Part shown: positions 24,344 through 32,755 of the stretch, one piece after another
How positions within the stretch are numbered: position 1 is the stretch's first letter
Layout: each line of letters starts with the position of its first letter
From: Xylophilus sp. Leaf220
Lineage (GTDB): Bacteria; Pseudomonadota; Gammaproteobacteria; Burkholderiales; Burkholderiaceae_C
Length of the DNA stretch: 64,000 nt
Assembly: GCF_001421705.1 (NCBI RefSeq)
Contig: NZ_LMKO01000003.1
Span: forward strand, 13,209-77,208
Direction of reading: 5' to 3'
Notes under the pieces: generated by a model
What the model was told of the DNA's origin: nothing
What the model saw: only the letters and a program-made list of their open reading frames with translations
Databases searched by the model: none
Translations under genes and position numbers: made by a program

Positions 24344-25138
24344 TTGCACCCCTCGCCCTACGGAATTGTTCAAGTGCCGACGCTTTCCACCATCAACCGC
24401 ACCGGGGCGCCTGCCCCTTCCGCCGTGTCCGTGACCCTGCCATGGGTGTGGGAGGCAGCAGGCATCTGGTTGCTTCTGGTAGTGCTGGGCGTGGCGTGGA
24501 TCGCCGCTTCCCTGGGTGCGCTGCGCGACGAAGAGTCCAACGCCCTGCAGCAACAGCGCCTGACGCTCACCCTTTTCGATCTCAAGGAGGCGATCGAGGC
24601 CGATCTGGCACTGGGCTTCGACCTCGTCGACAACCCGAGCCTGCAGGCCCGGCTCGACCGTGCGCTGGAGCGGGACACCGAACTGCGCGCGATCGATGTC
24701 GCGAGCCTCGCGGGCCACACGCTCTTCAGCACCGACCGCGGCTCCGTTGGAGAGCCGTTGGCCCCGGAGGTCTTGGCTGCGGCGCGTGTGCCGGCCCATG
24801 CGCGCCGGGTCTGGACCACCCAGGTGGCGGGCGAACCGGTGATCGGCATCGCGCTGCAGGGGCCTTTCGGCGAGACGGCCGGCCTGATCACCAGCGCCTA
24901 CCACCGTGAGGTGACGGTCGCCCCGGGCTTCCAGTCGACGGGTGTCGCCCTCCTGGCGAGCCTGGTGGTGGCGGTGTGCGGCGCCGCCTGGGCGGTGCAG
25001 CTGCTGCGGCGGCGCCAGCAGGCCGAGGCGGCCGAGGAAGCGCGGGTTTTGCACGACATGTCGCGGGCCAGCCAGGGCGTCGGACAGCGTTTCGAGCATT
25101 GCCTCATGCAGGTGGACGAAAGCGAGCGCGTCGAATGA
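24344..25138 (+). CDS. Membrane protein with periplasmic sensor-like domain
   Basis: 264 residues if started at the TTG at 24344. The GTG at 24374 (254 residues) is equally possible and ribosome sites are weak for both. One helix at about 33-58 (WVWEAAGIWLLLVVLGVAWIAA) and another at about 205-225 (TGVALLASLVVAVCGAAWAVQLL) enclose a periplasmic domain with FDLKEAIEADLALGFDLVDN and LRAIDVASLAGHTLFSTDRG, resembling small Cache/PAS-like sensors. The tail after helix 2 is short (about 40 residues) with no output domain. It is first in the plus-strand operon and overlaps the next gene (ATGA). It probably senses a ligand for the partner switch, by inference. Confidence 0.6.
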   Translation: MHPSPYGIVQVPTLSTINRTGAPAPSAVSVTLPWVWEAAGIWLLLVVLGVAWIAASLGALRDEESNALQQQRLTLTLFDLKEAIEADLALGFDLVDNPSLQARLDRALERDTELRAIDVASLAGHTLFSTDRGSVGEPLAPEVLAAARVPAHARRVWTTQVAGEPVIGIALQGPFGETAGLITSAYHREVTVAPGFQSTGVALLASLVVAVCGAAWAVQLLRRRQQAEAAEEARVLHDMSRASQGVGQRFEHCLMQVDESERVE

Positions 25139-27183
25139 TCCGCCTGTTGCCGCGTCGGTGGGGCGTACCCGCCCGGTTGGGAGTGGGCGCCGCAGGCCTG
25201 CTGTGGCTGACCGCCGTGATCCTGTCTGCCTACACCTATGCCACGCTGGCTGCGTCCCGCGCGGCAGGAGACGAGGCGCGGGCCCGCCTGATGGCCCAGG
25301 CCGTGGCCGTGCGGCTCGACCGCGCCCTGGGATATGGCATTCCGTTGCAGCAGCTGGTCGGCGTGCCGGCCTTGCTGCAGCAGCGCATGGTGGCCTATCC
25401 GGAAGTCGACAGCATCGCGGTGCTGGATTCGGGTGGCCGCGATCTCTGGCGCAGCACGCAGCGCAACACGGTGGAGACGTTGCCGCTGGGACTGGGGCTG
25501 TTGTCGCCGCCGGCGGTGTCGGTGGACCAGTCGCTCGTCGTGCAGGGCGTGCCGGTCGGCGTGGTGCGCCTGGTGGTGCGCAGCCCCGGCCTGATCGCCT
25601 TCATGCGCTCGGTGGCCGCTCCGCTCACCCTGGGCTGCCTGCTCTTCGCCGGTCTGGCATGGCTGGCCGCCGTCCTGGCCCACGCCGCGGGCCGCGACTC
25701 CCGCGACCGGGCGGTGCGCCATGCGGCGCGCGACATCTTCGGTGCCCGCTACGACCGCCTGACGCTCGTCCTGCAGCGGCGGGCGTTCGACCTGCGGCCG
25801 CAGCAGATGGCCCGCGCCGCCCGGTCGGTGCACGAGATGCTGGTGCGCGCACGGCGCCAGATCGGCTCGTTGCGGCAAACCGAACCGTCGCCTTCCCGGC
25901 GCGACTGGCTGGACAAGCTGATCGCCGATGCGGAAGGCAACGGCAGGTTCTCGGCGGACCTGCAGGTCCGCCGCGTGGTGGCCTCCGACGCGCAGTGCGC
26001 GTGGCTCGCCCTGATGGCGGGTACCGGCGGCAGCGCGACGCTGGCCTGCGCGTCGATGCATGCGCTGCCGGGATGGGCCCAGCCCTGGGTGTCGCATGCG
26101 CCGTGGTTGGTGGGCCTGTGGGTGCTGGCCCTTGCTGCGGGTGCCCTGGCCTCCGTGGGCGTGCGCCGCAGCGCCAGCCCGGCGATCGTCGCGGCCCTGA
26201 CGGCGCTGGTGCTGCTGGCACTGGGCGGTTTCGTGTCGTGGGCCCTCCAGGGGTCGGTCGTAGCGTTGCTGGCCGCGGTCCTGGCCGGGGCAGCGATGGG
26301 GGTGGCCCTGACCGCCTGCGAAGGTGTCCAGCGTGCGATGCGGGTCCGGCAGGATCTGCTGCCCATCGGCCGCCGGCCGTGGTGGCCGCTGGCGGCGTGG
26401 TGCCTGGGCGTGCTGTGCTTCGGGCCTGCCGCCGTCGGGCTCCTGCGGGTCACCGCACAGGTCGATGTCGCGGTGGCGGTCTTCGTGCCGGTGCTGCTGG
26501 CGCTCGCGATGGTGTGGCGCTGGAACGTGGCGCGCAGCCCCTGGCGCAGCCGCCTGCGGCCGGCAGCGGCCGAGGGTGCGCAGGCCGGATGGGGCGGCCT
26601 CTGGGCCGTCGGCGTGGGCGCCGCGGCGGCGGCCCTGCCCGCCTGCGCTGCGGCCTTCCCCGAACTGGGCGCCGCACGGGCGACATGGGCCGTGGGCGCG
26701 GCCCTGCTCGCGGGCGGATGCCTGGCGCTGGGCTTTCTCCAGAACGACGTCGGAAGTGCCAGACCTGTTCGCGCGGCGGCTCTGGCGGGAGCGTTGCTGC
26801 TGGCGGTGACGGTGGGGGTCGGCCTGGTCGGTGACGGCCGGGCACTCCACGCGCCGCTGTCCACCACCTCGGCCGGCTGGAATTTCCTGCACGCGTGGCT
26901 GGTGCCGCTGCTGCAGGCCGTTGCGGCTGGCGCACTGGGGTACGCACTGTCGGCTCCGCTGCGGCGTGTCCGGCTCGGGCGGCTCGGCGAGGTGCGGGGC
27001 GGTGCCGGCACCCGCTTCTGGTGGAGGGCGGCCGCCGGTGCCGCGCTGGTGGCCCTGGCGTTCGCCGGCCGGCCGTGGGCCGTGGAAGCCCTGGCCTCCT
27101 CGGCGCAGGCGCAGGACGTACCCGTGATCGCCGTACCCCGTACGGCGCCCACTGTTCCCGGGGAGGGCCGGCGTGGCGCTTAA
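25135..27183 (+). CDS. Large polytopic sensor membrane protein of unknown family
   Basis: 682 residues. The N-terminal helix (about 12-36) is followed by a periplasmic sensor-like region (LDRALGYGIPLQQL at 61-74, then SIAVLDSGGRDLWRSTQRN) and a second helix near 165-185. Next is a cytoplasmic helical stretch (YDRLTLVLQRRAFDLRPQQM), then a C-terminal half with about ten more hydrophobic segments. No known enzyme motif was found. The sensor region resembles the second sensor of the MFS-fusion protein encoded at 30089-32731 (IDRALRAGVPLQSL). It is translationally coupled to both neighbours (ATGA with the gene before, 11-base overlap with the phosphatase). Confidence 0.6.
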   Translation: MIRLLPRRWGVPARLGVGAAGLLWLTAVILSAYTYATLAASRAAGDEARARLMAQAVAVRLDRALGYGIPLQQLVGVPALLQQRMVAYPEVDSIAVLDSGGRDLWRSTQRNTVETLPLGLGLLSPPAVSVDQSLVVQGVPVGVVRLVVRSPGLIAFMRSVAAPLTLGCLLFAGLAWLAAVLAHAAGRDSRDRAVRHAARDIFGARYDRLTLVLQRRAFDLRPQQMARAARSVHEMLVRARRQIGSLRQTEPSPSRRDWLDKLIADAEGNGRFSADLQVRRVVASDAQCAWLALMAGTGGSATLACASMHALPGWAQPWVSHAPWLVGLWVLALAAGALASVGVRRSASPAIVAALTALVLLALGGFVSWALQGSVVALLAAVLAGAAMGVALTACEGVQRAMRVRQDLLPIGRRPWWPLAAWCLGVLCFGPAAVGLLRVTAQVDVAVAVFVPVLLALAMVWRWNVARSPWRSRLRPAAAEGAQAGWGGLWAVGVGAAAAALPACAAAFPELGAARATWAVGAALLAGGCLALGFLQNDVGSARPVRAAALAGALLLAVTVGVGLVGDGRALHAPLSTTSAGWNFLHAWLVPLLQAVAAGALGYALSAPLRRVRLGRLGEVRGGAGTRFWWRAAAGAALVALAFAGRPWAVEALASSAQAQDVPVIAVPRTAPTVPGEGRRGA

Positions 27184-29233
27184 GAATCGGATCACCCTGA
27201 TCGTGCTGGTCGCGATCCTGATGCTGTGCGCGGCCTTCGGCGCCGCATCCTGGCTGCGCGACAAGCGCCAGCAGGCACGCTACGACGCCGTGCTGCTGCA
27301 AAGCCAGACCATCGCCTGGGACCGGCTGCAGAAGGAAAGCCTCGACCTGGCCGATGCGACCGCACGCCGCCTTCTGGAAGACCCGTCCTGGCCCGCCGTC
27401 TGGGCGCAGCGGGACCGGTCGGCCCTGGGCGCGCGGCTCGACGCGGCGGTGGCCGGCGCCGCGGGCCTGCGCGTCGACGTGTTCGACGCCCTGGGCGCAC
27501 TGGTGGCGAGCACCGACAACAGCCTCGACCCGGCACCGCTCGCGCGGGCCGGCTGGGTGGTGGCGGCCGCGGGCAGCGCCGGCTCGGTACAGGGCCTGAG
27601 CCAGGTCGATGCACAGCACTATGCGTGGGTGTCGGTGCGCGGCTTCGATGGCGGCGCGATCGCGGTCGGCTGGGACGCGCGGGCCCGGTTGGCCGGCCTG
27701 GCCTCGGGCCTGGGCGGCGAGGCCGCGCTGCTGAACATGCGCGGCCGCGAAGTGGTCTCGACCCAGCCCGGGCGGCTGCAGCAGCAGGGCATCGCGGTGC
27801 CGGTCCGCACGGCGGCCGTGTCGCTCCAGCAGAGCCACGACTTCGTCTGGCAGGTCGTTAGCCGGCCGCTGCAGAACCCCGACGGCCGCGTGATCGGCGC
27901 CCTGGTCTGGCTGCGCGACGTGACGTCCGTCGCGCGGGCCGACCGCCGCGCCGACCTCTTCCTGGCGGGTGCTGCAGTGCTGCTGGTCGCCGCGCTGGTC
28001 GGCGGCCTGCTGATGTACTTGCGCCATGCGATGGAGCCTCTGTCGCGCTCGGTCGGGGTCTTGCAGGCCCTGGCCGGCGGTGCGACCGACGCCGCCCTGG
28101 ACGAGGGCGAGGACGAGGCGGAGGACGAGTCCGGGGACATCGCCCGCGGCATCGTCGCCATCCGGACGGAGCTGCTCAACCTGCAGACGCTGCGCGAGGA
28201 GCGGGTGCGCACCCGCCGCCAGCAGGAGCGCCTGATCCGCGACCAACTGCGGACCCTGGCCGACAGCCTGGACTCGAACGCACGGCTGGAAATCCTGGCC
28301 GCGTTGGGAGAAACGCAGGACGCCGACGCAGATCCCGCCGGGTCGCAGGCGTCCGCCGGCGCCGACGGATCGCCCAACCAACTGGCGGAGCTGGCCGGCA
28401 TCCTCGGCCGGATGTCGGGCCTGGTCACCAACCAGCAGAACCAGCTGCTCAAGCTGCTGCGCGACCTGCAGGCGGCGATGGAAACGCAGGCGATGTTCGC
28501 CAGCCTGCAGCAGGAGCTCGAGATCGCGCGGCAGATGCAGCTGTCGATCCTGCCGCGCTCGGCACCCGACGCGCCGGGCGTGGAAGTGCGGGCCACCATG
28601 GTTCCTGCCAAGGAGATCGGGGGCGACTTCTACGACTACTTCATGGTCGACCACGAGCATCTGGCCGTGGTGGTGGCGGACGTCTCGGGCAAGGGCGTGC
28701 CGGCCGCGTTCTTCATGGCGATCTCGCGCACGCTGCTCAAGAGCCACGCGCTGTTCCTGCGCCGGCCCGGGGCCGCGATCGAAGCCCTGAACAACCAGCT
28801 GTGCGCCGAGAACGAACAGATGATGTTCGTCACCGTCTTCTTCAGCCTGCTGCACCTGCCCACCGGCCGGCTGACCTACGTCAACGCCGGACACAACCCG
28901 CCGGTGCGCATCGCCGGTCACGAGGCCCGGTATTTCCCGAGCGGCCAGAACATGGCGCTGGCGGTGCTGGAGGACCAGACCTTCACCGAGGGCGAGACGA
29001 TGCTGGCCGTCGGCGAGACCATCGTGTTCTACACCGACGGCGTGACCGAGGCCACGAACGCCGCCGGCGATCTGCTGGGCGAAGCCGCGCTGCTGGCCCT
29101 GCTGGGGCGATCCGGAGCCGGCCACACCGGCCTGCCGCAGCAGGTTCTGCAGGCGGTGCACGCCTTCGAGGACGGCGTTCCGCAGTCGGACGACGTGACC
29201 GTCGTGTCGCTGACCTACAAGGGGACGCCTTGA
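27173..29233 (+). CDS. Membrane PP2C (SpoIIE/RsbU-type) phosphatase with periplasmic sensor
   Basis: 686 residues from GTG 27173, preceded by GGGGAGGG. Helix 1 lies at 7-27, a periplasmic sensor at about 30-258, helix 2 at 262-283, then HAMP-like and coiled-coil sequence to about 450. The catalytic SpoIIE domain follows: QQELEIARQMQLSILPR, metal-binding GGDFYDYF (483-490), DVSGKG (503-508), NAGHNPP (571-577), YTDGVTEA (620-627) and DDV (673-675). All metal-ligand motifs are present, so it should be active. The expected substrate is the phosphorylated STAS protein encoded at 33953. The periplasmic sensor would make the switch ligand-responsive. Confidence 0.88.
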   Translation: MALKNRITLIVLVAILMLCAAFGAASWLRDKRQQARYDAVLLQSQTIAWDRLQKESLDLADATARRLLEDPSWPAVWAQRDRSALGARLDAAVAGAAGLRVDVFDALGALVASTDNSLDPAPLARAGWVVAAAGSAGSVQGLSQVDAQHYAWVSVRGFDGGAIAVGWDARARLAGLASGLGGEAALLNMRGREVVSTQPGRLQQQGIAVPVRTAAVSLQQSHDFVWQVVSRPLQNPDGRVIGALVWLRDVTSVARADRRADLFLAGAAVLLVAALVGGLLMYLRHAMEPLSRSVGVLQALAGGATDAALDEGEDEAEDESGDIARGIVAIRTELLNLQTLREERVRTRRQQERLIRDQLRTLADSLDSNARLEILAALGETQDADADPAGSQASAGADGSPNQLAELAGILGRMSGLVTNQQNQLLKLLRDLQAAMETQAMFASLQQELEIARQMQLSILPRSAPDAPGVEVRATMVPAKEIGGDFYDYFMVDHEHLAVVVADVSGKGVPAAFFMAISRTLLKSHALFLRRPGAAIEALNNQLCAENEQMMFVTVFFSLLHLPTGRLTYVNAGHNPPVRIAGHEARYFPSGQNMALAVLEDQTFTEGETMLAVGETIVFYTDGVTEATNAAGDLLGEAALLALLGRSGAGHTGLPQQVLQAVHAFEDGVPQSDDVTVVSLTYKGTP

Positions 29234-29961
29234 ATCACGAGGCGCCGCAGAAAGCGCAGGTGGACCTGGTCGTCGGTACGCAGTTCCCCCACGCCGACGT
29301 AGCCGTCGGCGAAGGCCTGCCGCTGCGCGTCCAGGTCGTCGCTGTCGATCAGGCGCTCGTCGCCGGTGTCGACGTGCAGGCCGTGGTGCAGGTCGATCAG
29401 GGCTATCTGGCGGCGCAGACCGTCGAGATCGCCTACCCAGGCCACATGCAGGCCGCGGCGCAGCATGTTGTGGCGGCTCGAATGGTTGTGCAGCGACACC
29501 ACCGCCATGCACAGGTGTCGCCGGTGCGCGTGGGCCAGGGCCAGCCGGGCGCCCAGCAGCGTCCGCTGCAGCCCCTGGCCGCGCCAGCCCGGCCGCACCA
29601 TGCAGCTCGACAGGTGCGCGGTGGCGGCGCGGCCCGCGGCGTCCAGCCCCAGCCGCACGCCCAGGTTGTCGGGATCGTCCGCCGCGGGCAGTCCGAGCAT
29701 GGCGTAGGCCACCATGGCATCGCCATGGAACACGCCGATGGTCTCCCCGTGCGGCGTGCAGTGCTGCAGGAAGAAGGCGCGCTCGTCGTCTTCCCGCACG
29801 TAGCAGTCGGGGTCGGGAAGGGCGGCGATCACCTCGTTGCGCAGCGCGGTCCACAAGGGCTCGTCTGCGGGCTCCAGCAGCCGGGTATGGAGGTTCGGAT
29901 TGCCCGAGAAGCCCCGCGGTGCAGGGTGCAGCAGCGGCGAGGCAGAGCGCGATGAATACAA
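29215..29961 (-). CDS. GNAT-family N-acetyltransferase, antisense within the signalling cluster
   Basis: About 248 residues if translated from TTG 29961. No ATG or GTG upstream of the domain exists in this frame, so the start is uncertain. The GNAT core is clear: TRLLEPADEPLWTALRNEVI at the N-terminus, an acetyl-CoA loop in SCMVRPGWRGQGLQRTLLGARLALA, then MAVVSLHNHSSRHNMLRRGL. The 3' end overlaps the phosphatase gene tail-to-tail by 19 bases. Substrate unknown. Its orientation breaks the otherwise plus-strand cluster. Confidence 0.7.
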   Translation of the reverse strand: MYSSRSASPLLHPAPRGFSGNPNLHTRLLEPADEPLWTALRNEVIAALPDPDCYVREDDERAFFLQHCTPHGETIGVFHGDAMVAYAMLGLPAADDPDNLGVRLGLDAAGRAATAHLSSCMVRPGWRGQGLQRTLLGARLALAHAHRRHLCMAVVSLHNHSSRHNMLRRGLHVAWVGDLDGLRRQIALIDLHHGLHVDTGDERLIDSDDLDAQRQAFADGYVGVGELRTDDQVHLRFLRRLVIQGVPL

Positions 29962-30088
29962 GGCCGGGGTTCCTCGAAGAGACGGTTGCGGATGCCTTCG
30001 CCGCCGTGCCAGGCCTGCTGCGGGTTTTCCCTGGCGGCAGGCCGACGCCGCAGCGGACCGACGAAACACGATGTTACGGGAGTCCTGC

Positions 30089-32731
30089 ATGGACGAGATG
30101 ACAAATTCAATGCCGGCGTCGGAAACTGGCGTTCGGCACCGGCTGCGGCGCCAGTCGCTGCTGTTCGCGGGCCTGTTCTGCGCGGTGCTGTTCGGCCTGT
30201 CGCTGGTCCTGATCGCATGGCGGGTGGAACAGGTGCTGACCACGCTGTCGCAGGACCGTACCGACCGGGTCGTGCGGCAGCTGGCGGAAGAGGGCGAGAA
30301 CGCGATGCGTCTGGGCCTCGCGACCGGCGACCTCGAGTTCCTGCACGAGCGGCTGGAGCGCCTGCGGCGGGAAGACGGCGCCGTCCGGGCGGTCTTCATC
30401 GATGCCCGCGACGGTGCGCCGGTGGCGCAGACCGGCGACGAAGGCCTGCGGCGCCTGGTGGACCGCCGGTGGAATACGCAACTGCTCGGCTCGGTCACCG
30501 GCGCGTCTTCGCGCCGTACCGGTACGCAGCCCATCGAAGTGCGCAACGTGCCGGGCCATGTCCTGACCGGCAGTGCGATGGTGGACCCCGCAGGCGTCCC
30601 GGCGGCGACGGTGTGGATCGTGTCCGATCCCGGCCTGCTGCGTTCGCAGGCGCGCGACGCGGCGCTGGACATCGTGGTCAAGGCGCTGCCGCTGGTGGCG
30701 CTCACGCTGGGCGTCTTCTACCTGGTCCTGTACGGCTGGGGATGGCAGACCGTCACCCTGCTGCAGCGCGGCACCGGTGCCCAGGCCGACGCGCGCCTGC
30801 CCGCGCGGGGGATCCTGCTCGTCCTGCTGGTCGCGCTGCTGGCGGCACCGCTCGGCATGATCTGGATCGCGCGGGAATCCGCACGCCCCTTCGTCACCAA
30901 CCAGATCGAGGCCAATGCCAGCGCGGTCGCGACCACCGCGGCCGGGCAGATCGACCGCGCCCTGCGCGCCGGCGTTCCGCTGCAGTCCCTGGCCGGGCTC
31001 GATGCGCTGTTCCGCGAGCGTCTGGCCGCGGCGCCGGAGCTGACCTGGCTGGCCTTGCGCGCGCCGGACGGCGGCGAGTTGGCCCGCATCGGATTGGGCG
31101 AAGTGCCGGACGCGGCCCGGCCGTTGCCCGAGCGCTCCGCACCGGTGGCGGGAAGCGGCGCGCGGGTCGTGGCGGCCTATCCGGCCGACTACGTGGACCG
31201 CGCGCTCGGGGCGATGCTGGTGGACCTGGTGCTGGCGCTGGTGATCAGCGCGGTCCTGGTGCGCGAGCTCACGCGCGGTCTGTGGCGGCGTTCCCTGCTG
31301 CATCCGCTGCTCGACTACCGTCTGGCCCGTGTGTGGCGACGGATCGACCGGCTGCGGCCGCGCGGCGGCGCATCGCATGTGGCCGCGGCAGAAAGCACCA
31401 GCCTGGCGGAAGCCGCGGCGCGCTGCCGTGCTGCACTGGGCGCCACCGGCGACACCGTCCCCGCCGGGTCCGCTTCCGATGCCGACGGCGCCGCCGCATT
31501 CGGCCCGCAGCTCACCCGGCTGCGCCTGGCGGTGTTCCTGATCGCGCTGTCCGACGAACTGCTGCGGCCGTTCTTCACCGTCTTCGCCAGCGAGATGCAG
31601 GCGCCCGGCGACTGGCTGTCGCCCGCCATGGTCGCCGGCCTGCCGGTCGCCGCCTTCATGGCGACGCTGGCCCTGGCCCAGCCCGCCGGCCCGGTGCTGG
31701 CCCGGCGCTTCGACCTGCGGCACGCGCTGATGCTGGGTGCGCTGGCCGGTGCTGCGGCGCTGGTGTGCACCGCCTTCACCCGCGAGGTGGGCGTGCTGGT
31801 GCTGTTGCGCGCGGTCAGCGGCGTCGCCTACGGCCTTGGCCTGATCCTGGTGCAGACGGCCATCGTGCGCTGTACGCCGGCCGGGCAGCGGGCGCGCAAC
31901 CTGGCCGAGGTGGCGGCCGCCATCGTCGCCGCGGGCATCGTGGGCCCCCCGTTCGGCGGTATGGTGGCCGGGCGGGTGGGCGATGCCTACGCGATGCTGG
32001 CCTGCGCACTCTGCATGGGCTGCGCCTTCCTGGCGGTGCTGCGGCTGCGGCTGCCGCGCCCGGCTGGCGCCGGCACCCGCGCGACGACGGCCACGGCCGG
32101 CGGCTGGCGCGGCTACGCGGCCGTGTTCCGCAACCCGCGCGCGATGTGCGTGATCATGGGCTCGGCCGTGCCGGCGCGGCTGGTGGCGGTGACGGTGCTG
32201 GTCGTGGTCGTGCCGCTCTACATGCGCGAGATCGAGCAGCCGGCGGCCACCGCGGGCCGCGTCATGCTGCTGTATTTCCTGTGCTTCGCCGCCACGGCGT
32301 CGCTCATGGCGCACTGGTCCGACGCGCTCGGCCAGCGCAAGCCCTTCATCGTGGCGGGCTGCCTGCTCGCCGCCGCCGCCTGCCTGCTGCTGCCGACGAT
32401 CGGCGGCATCGCCGGCATGGCCGCCTGCTGCGCCCTGCTGGGCGTCGGCCAGGCGACGCAGTCGTCGCCGCAGATCGCCCTGGTCACCGAGGTGTTCGAG
32501 GAATCCGCCACCGGCCCCGGCAGCGCGACGCCCGAGCAGGCGCTGGCCGCCTTCCGGTTGATCGAGCGGATCGGCAGCATCGCCGCGCCGTTCGCGACCG
32601 CGCTCGCGATCGCCTTGCTGGGCCTGTCGGGCGCGGTGGCCGCGGTCGGGGTCCTGCTGGCGGTGGCCGCCGCCGGCGTTTGGCTGGGCCTGCGCGCCGG
32701 GCCCGCGGCACCGGCCCTGCGCACCCGCTGA
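30089..32731 (+). CDS. Tandem periplasmic sensor fused to MFS transporter domain
   Basis: 880 residues. The start ATG at 30089 follows GGGAGT at proper spacing. Helix 1 (about 23-43), first periplasmic sensor (about 45-190: RLGLATGDLEFLHERLERL, AVFIDARDGAPVAQTG), helix near 195-218, helix near 240-262, second sensor (about 265-395: QIDRALRAGVPLQSLAGLDALFRERL, WLALRAPDGGELARIG), helix near 400-420, and a linker. Then a 12-helix major facilitator domain from about 505 (FLIALSDELLRPFFTVFASEM) to the end. Fusion of two sensors to an MFS porter is unusual. It may be a transporter-like receptor feeding the partner switch, which is inference. Confidence 0.7.
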   Translation: MDEMTNSMPASETGVRHRLRRQSLLFAGLFCAVLFGLSLVLIAWRVEQVLTTLSQDRTDRVVRQLAEEGENAMRLGLATGDLEFLHERLERLRREDGAVRAVFIDARDGAPVAQTGDEGLRRLVDRRWNTQLLGSVTGASSRRTGTQPIEVRNVPGHVLTGSAMVDPAGVPAATVWIVSDPGLLRSQARDAALDIVVKALPLVALTLGVFYLVLYGWGWQTVTLLQRGTGAQADARLPARGILLVLLVALLAAPLGMIWIARESARPFVTNQIEANASAVATTAAGQIDRALRAGVPLQSLAGLDALFRERLAAAPELTWLALRAPDGGELARIGLGEVPDAARPLPERSAPVAGSGARVVAAYPADYVDRALGAMLVDLVLALVISAVLVRELTRGLWRRSLLHPLLDYRLARVWRRIDRLRPRGGASHVAAAESTSLAEAAARCRAALGATGDTVPAGSASDADGAAAFGPQLTRLRLAVFLIALSDELLRPFFTVFASEMQAPGDWLSPAMVAGLPVAAFMATLALAQPAGPVLARRFDLRHALMLGALAGAAALVCTAFTREVGVLVLLRAVSGVAYGLGLILVQTAIVRCTPAGQRARNLAEVAAAIVAAGIVGPPFGGMVAGRVGDAYAMLACALCMGCAFLAVLRLRLPRPAGAGTRATTATAGGWRGYAAVFRNPRAMCVIMGSAVPARLVAVTVLVVVVPLYMREIEQPAATAGRVMLLYFLCFAATASLMAHWSDALGQRKPFIVAGCLLAAAACLLLPTIGGIAGMAACCALLGVGQATQSSPQIALVTEVFEESATGPGSATPEQALAAFRLIERIGSIAAPFATALAIALLGLSGAVAAVGVLLAVAAAGVWLGLRAGPAAPALRTR

Positions 32732-32755
32732 AACCGCCGTTTGAGGAATTCGACC

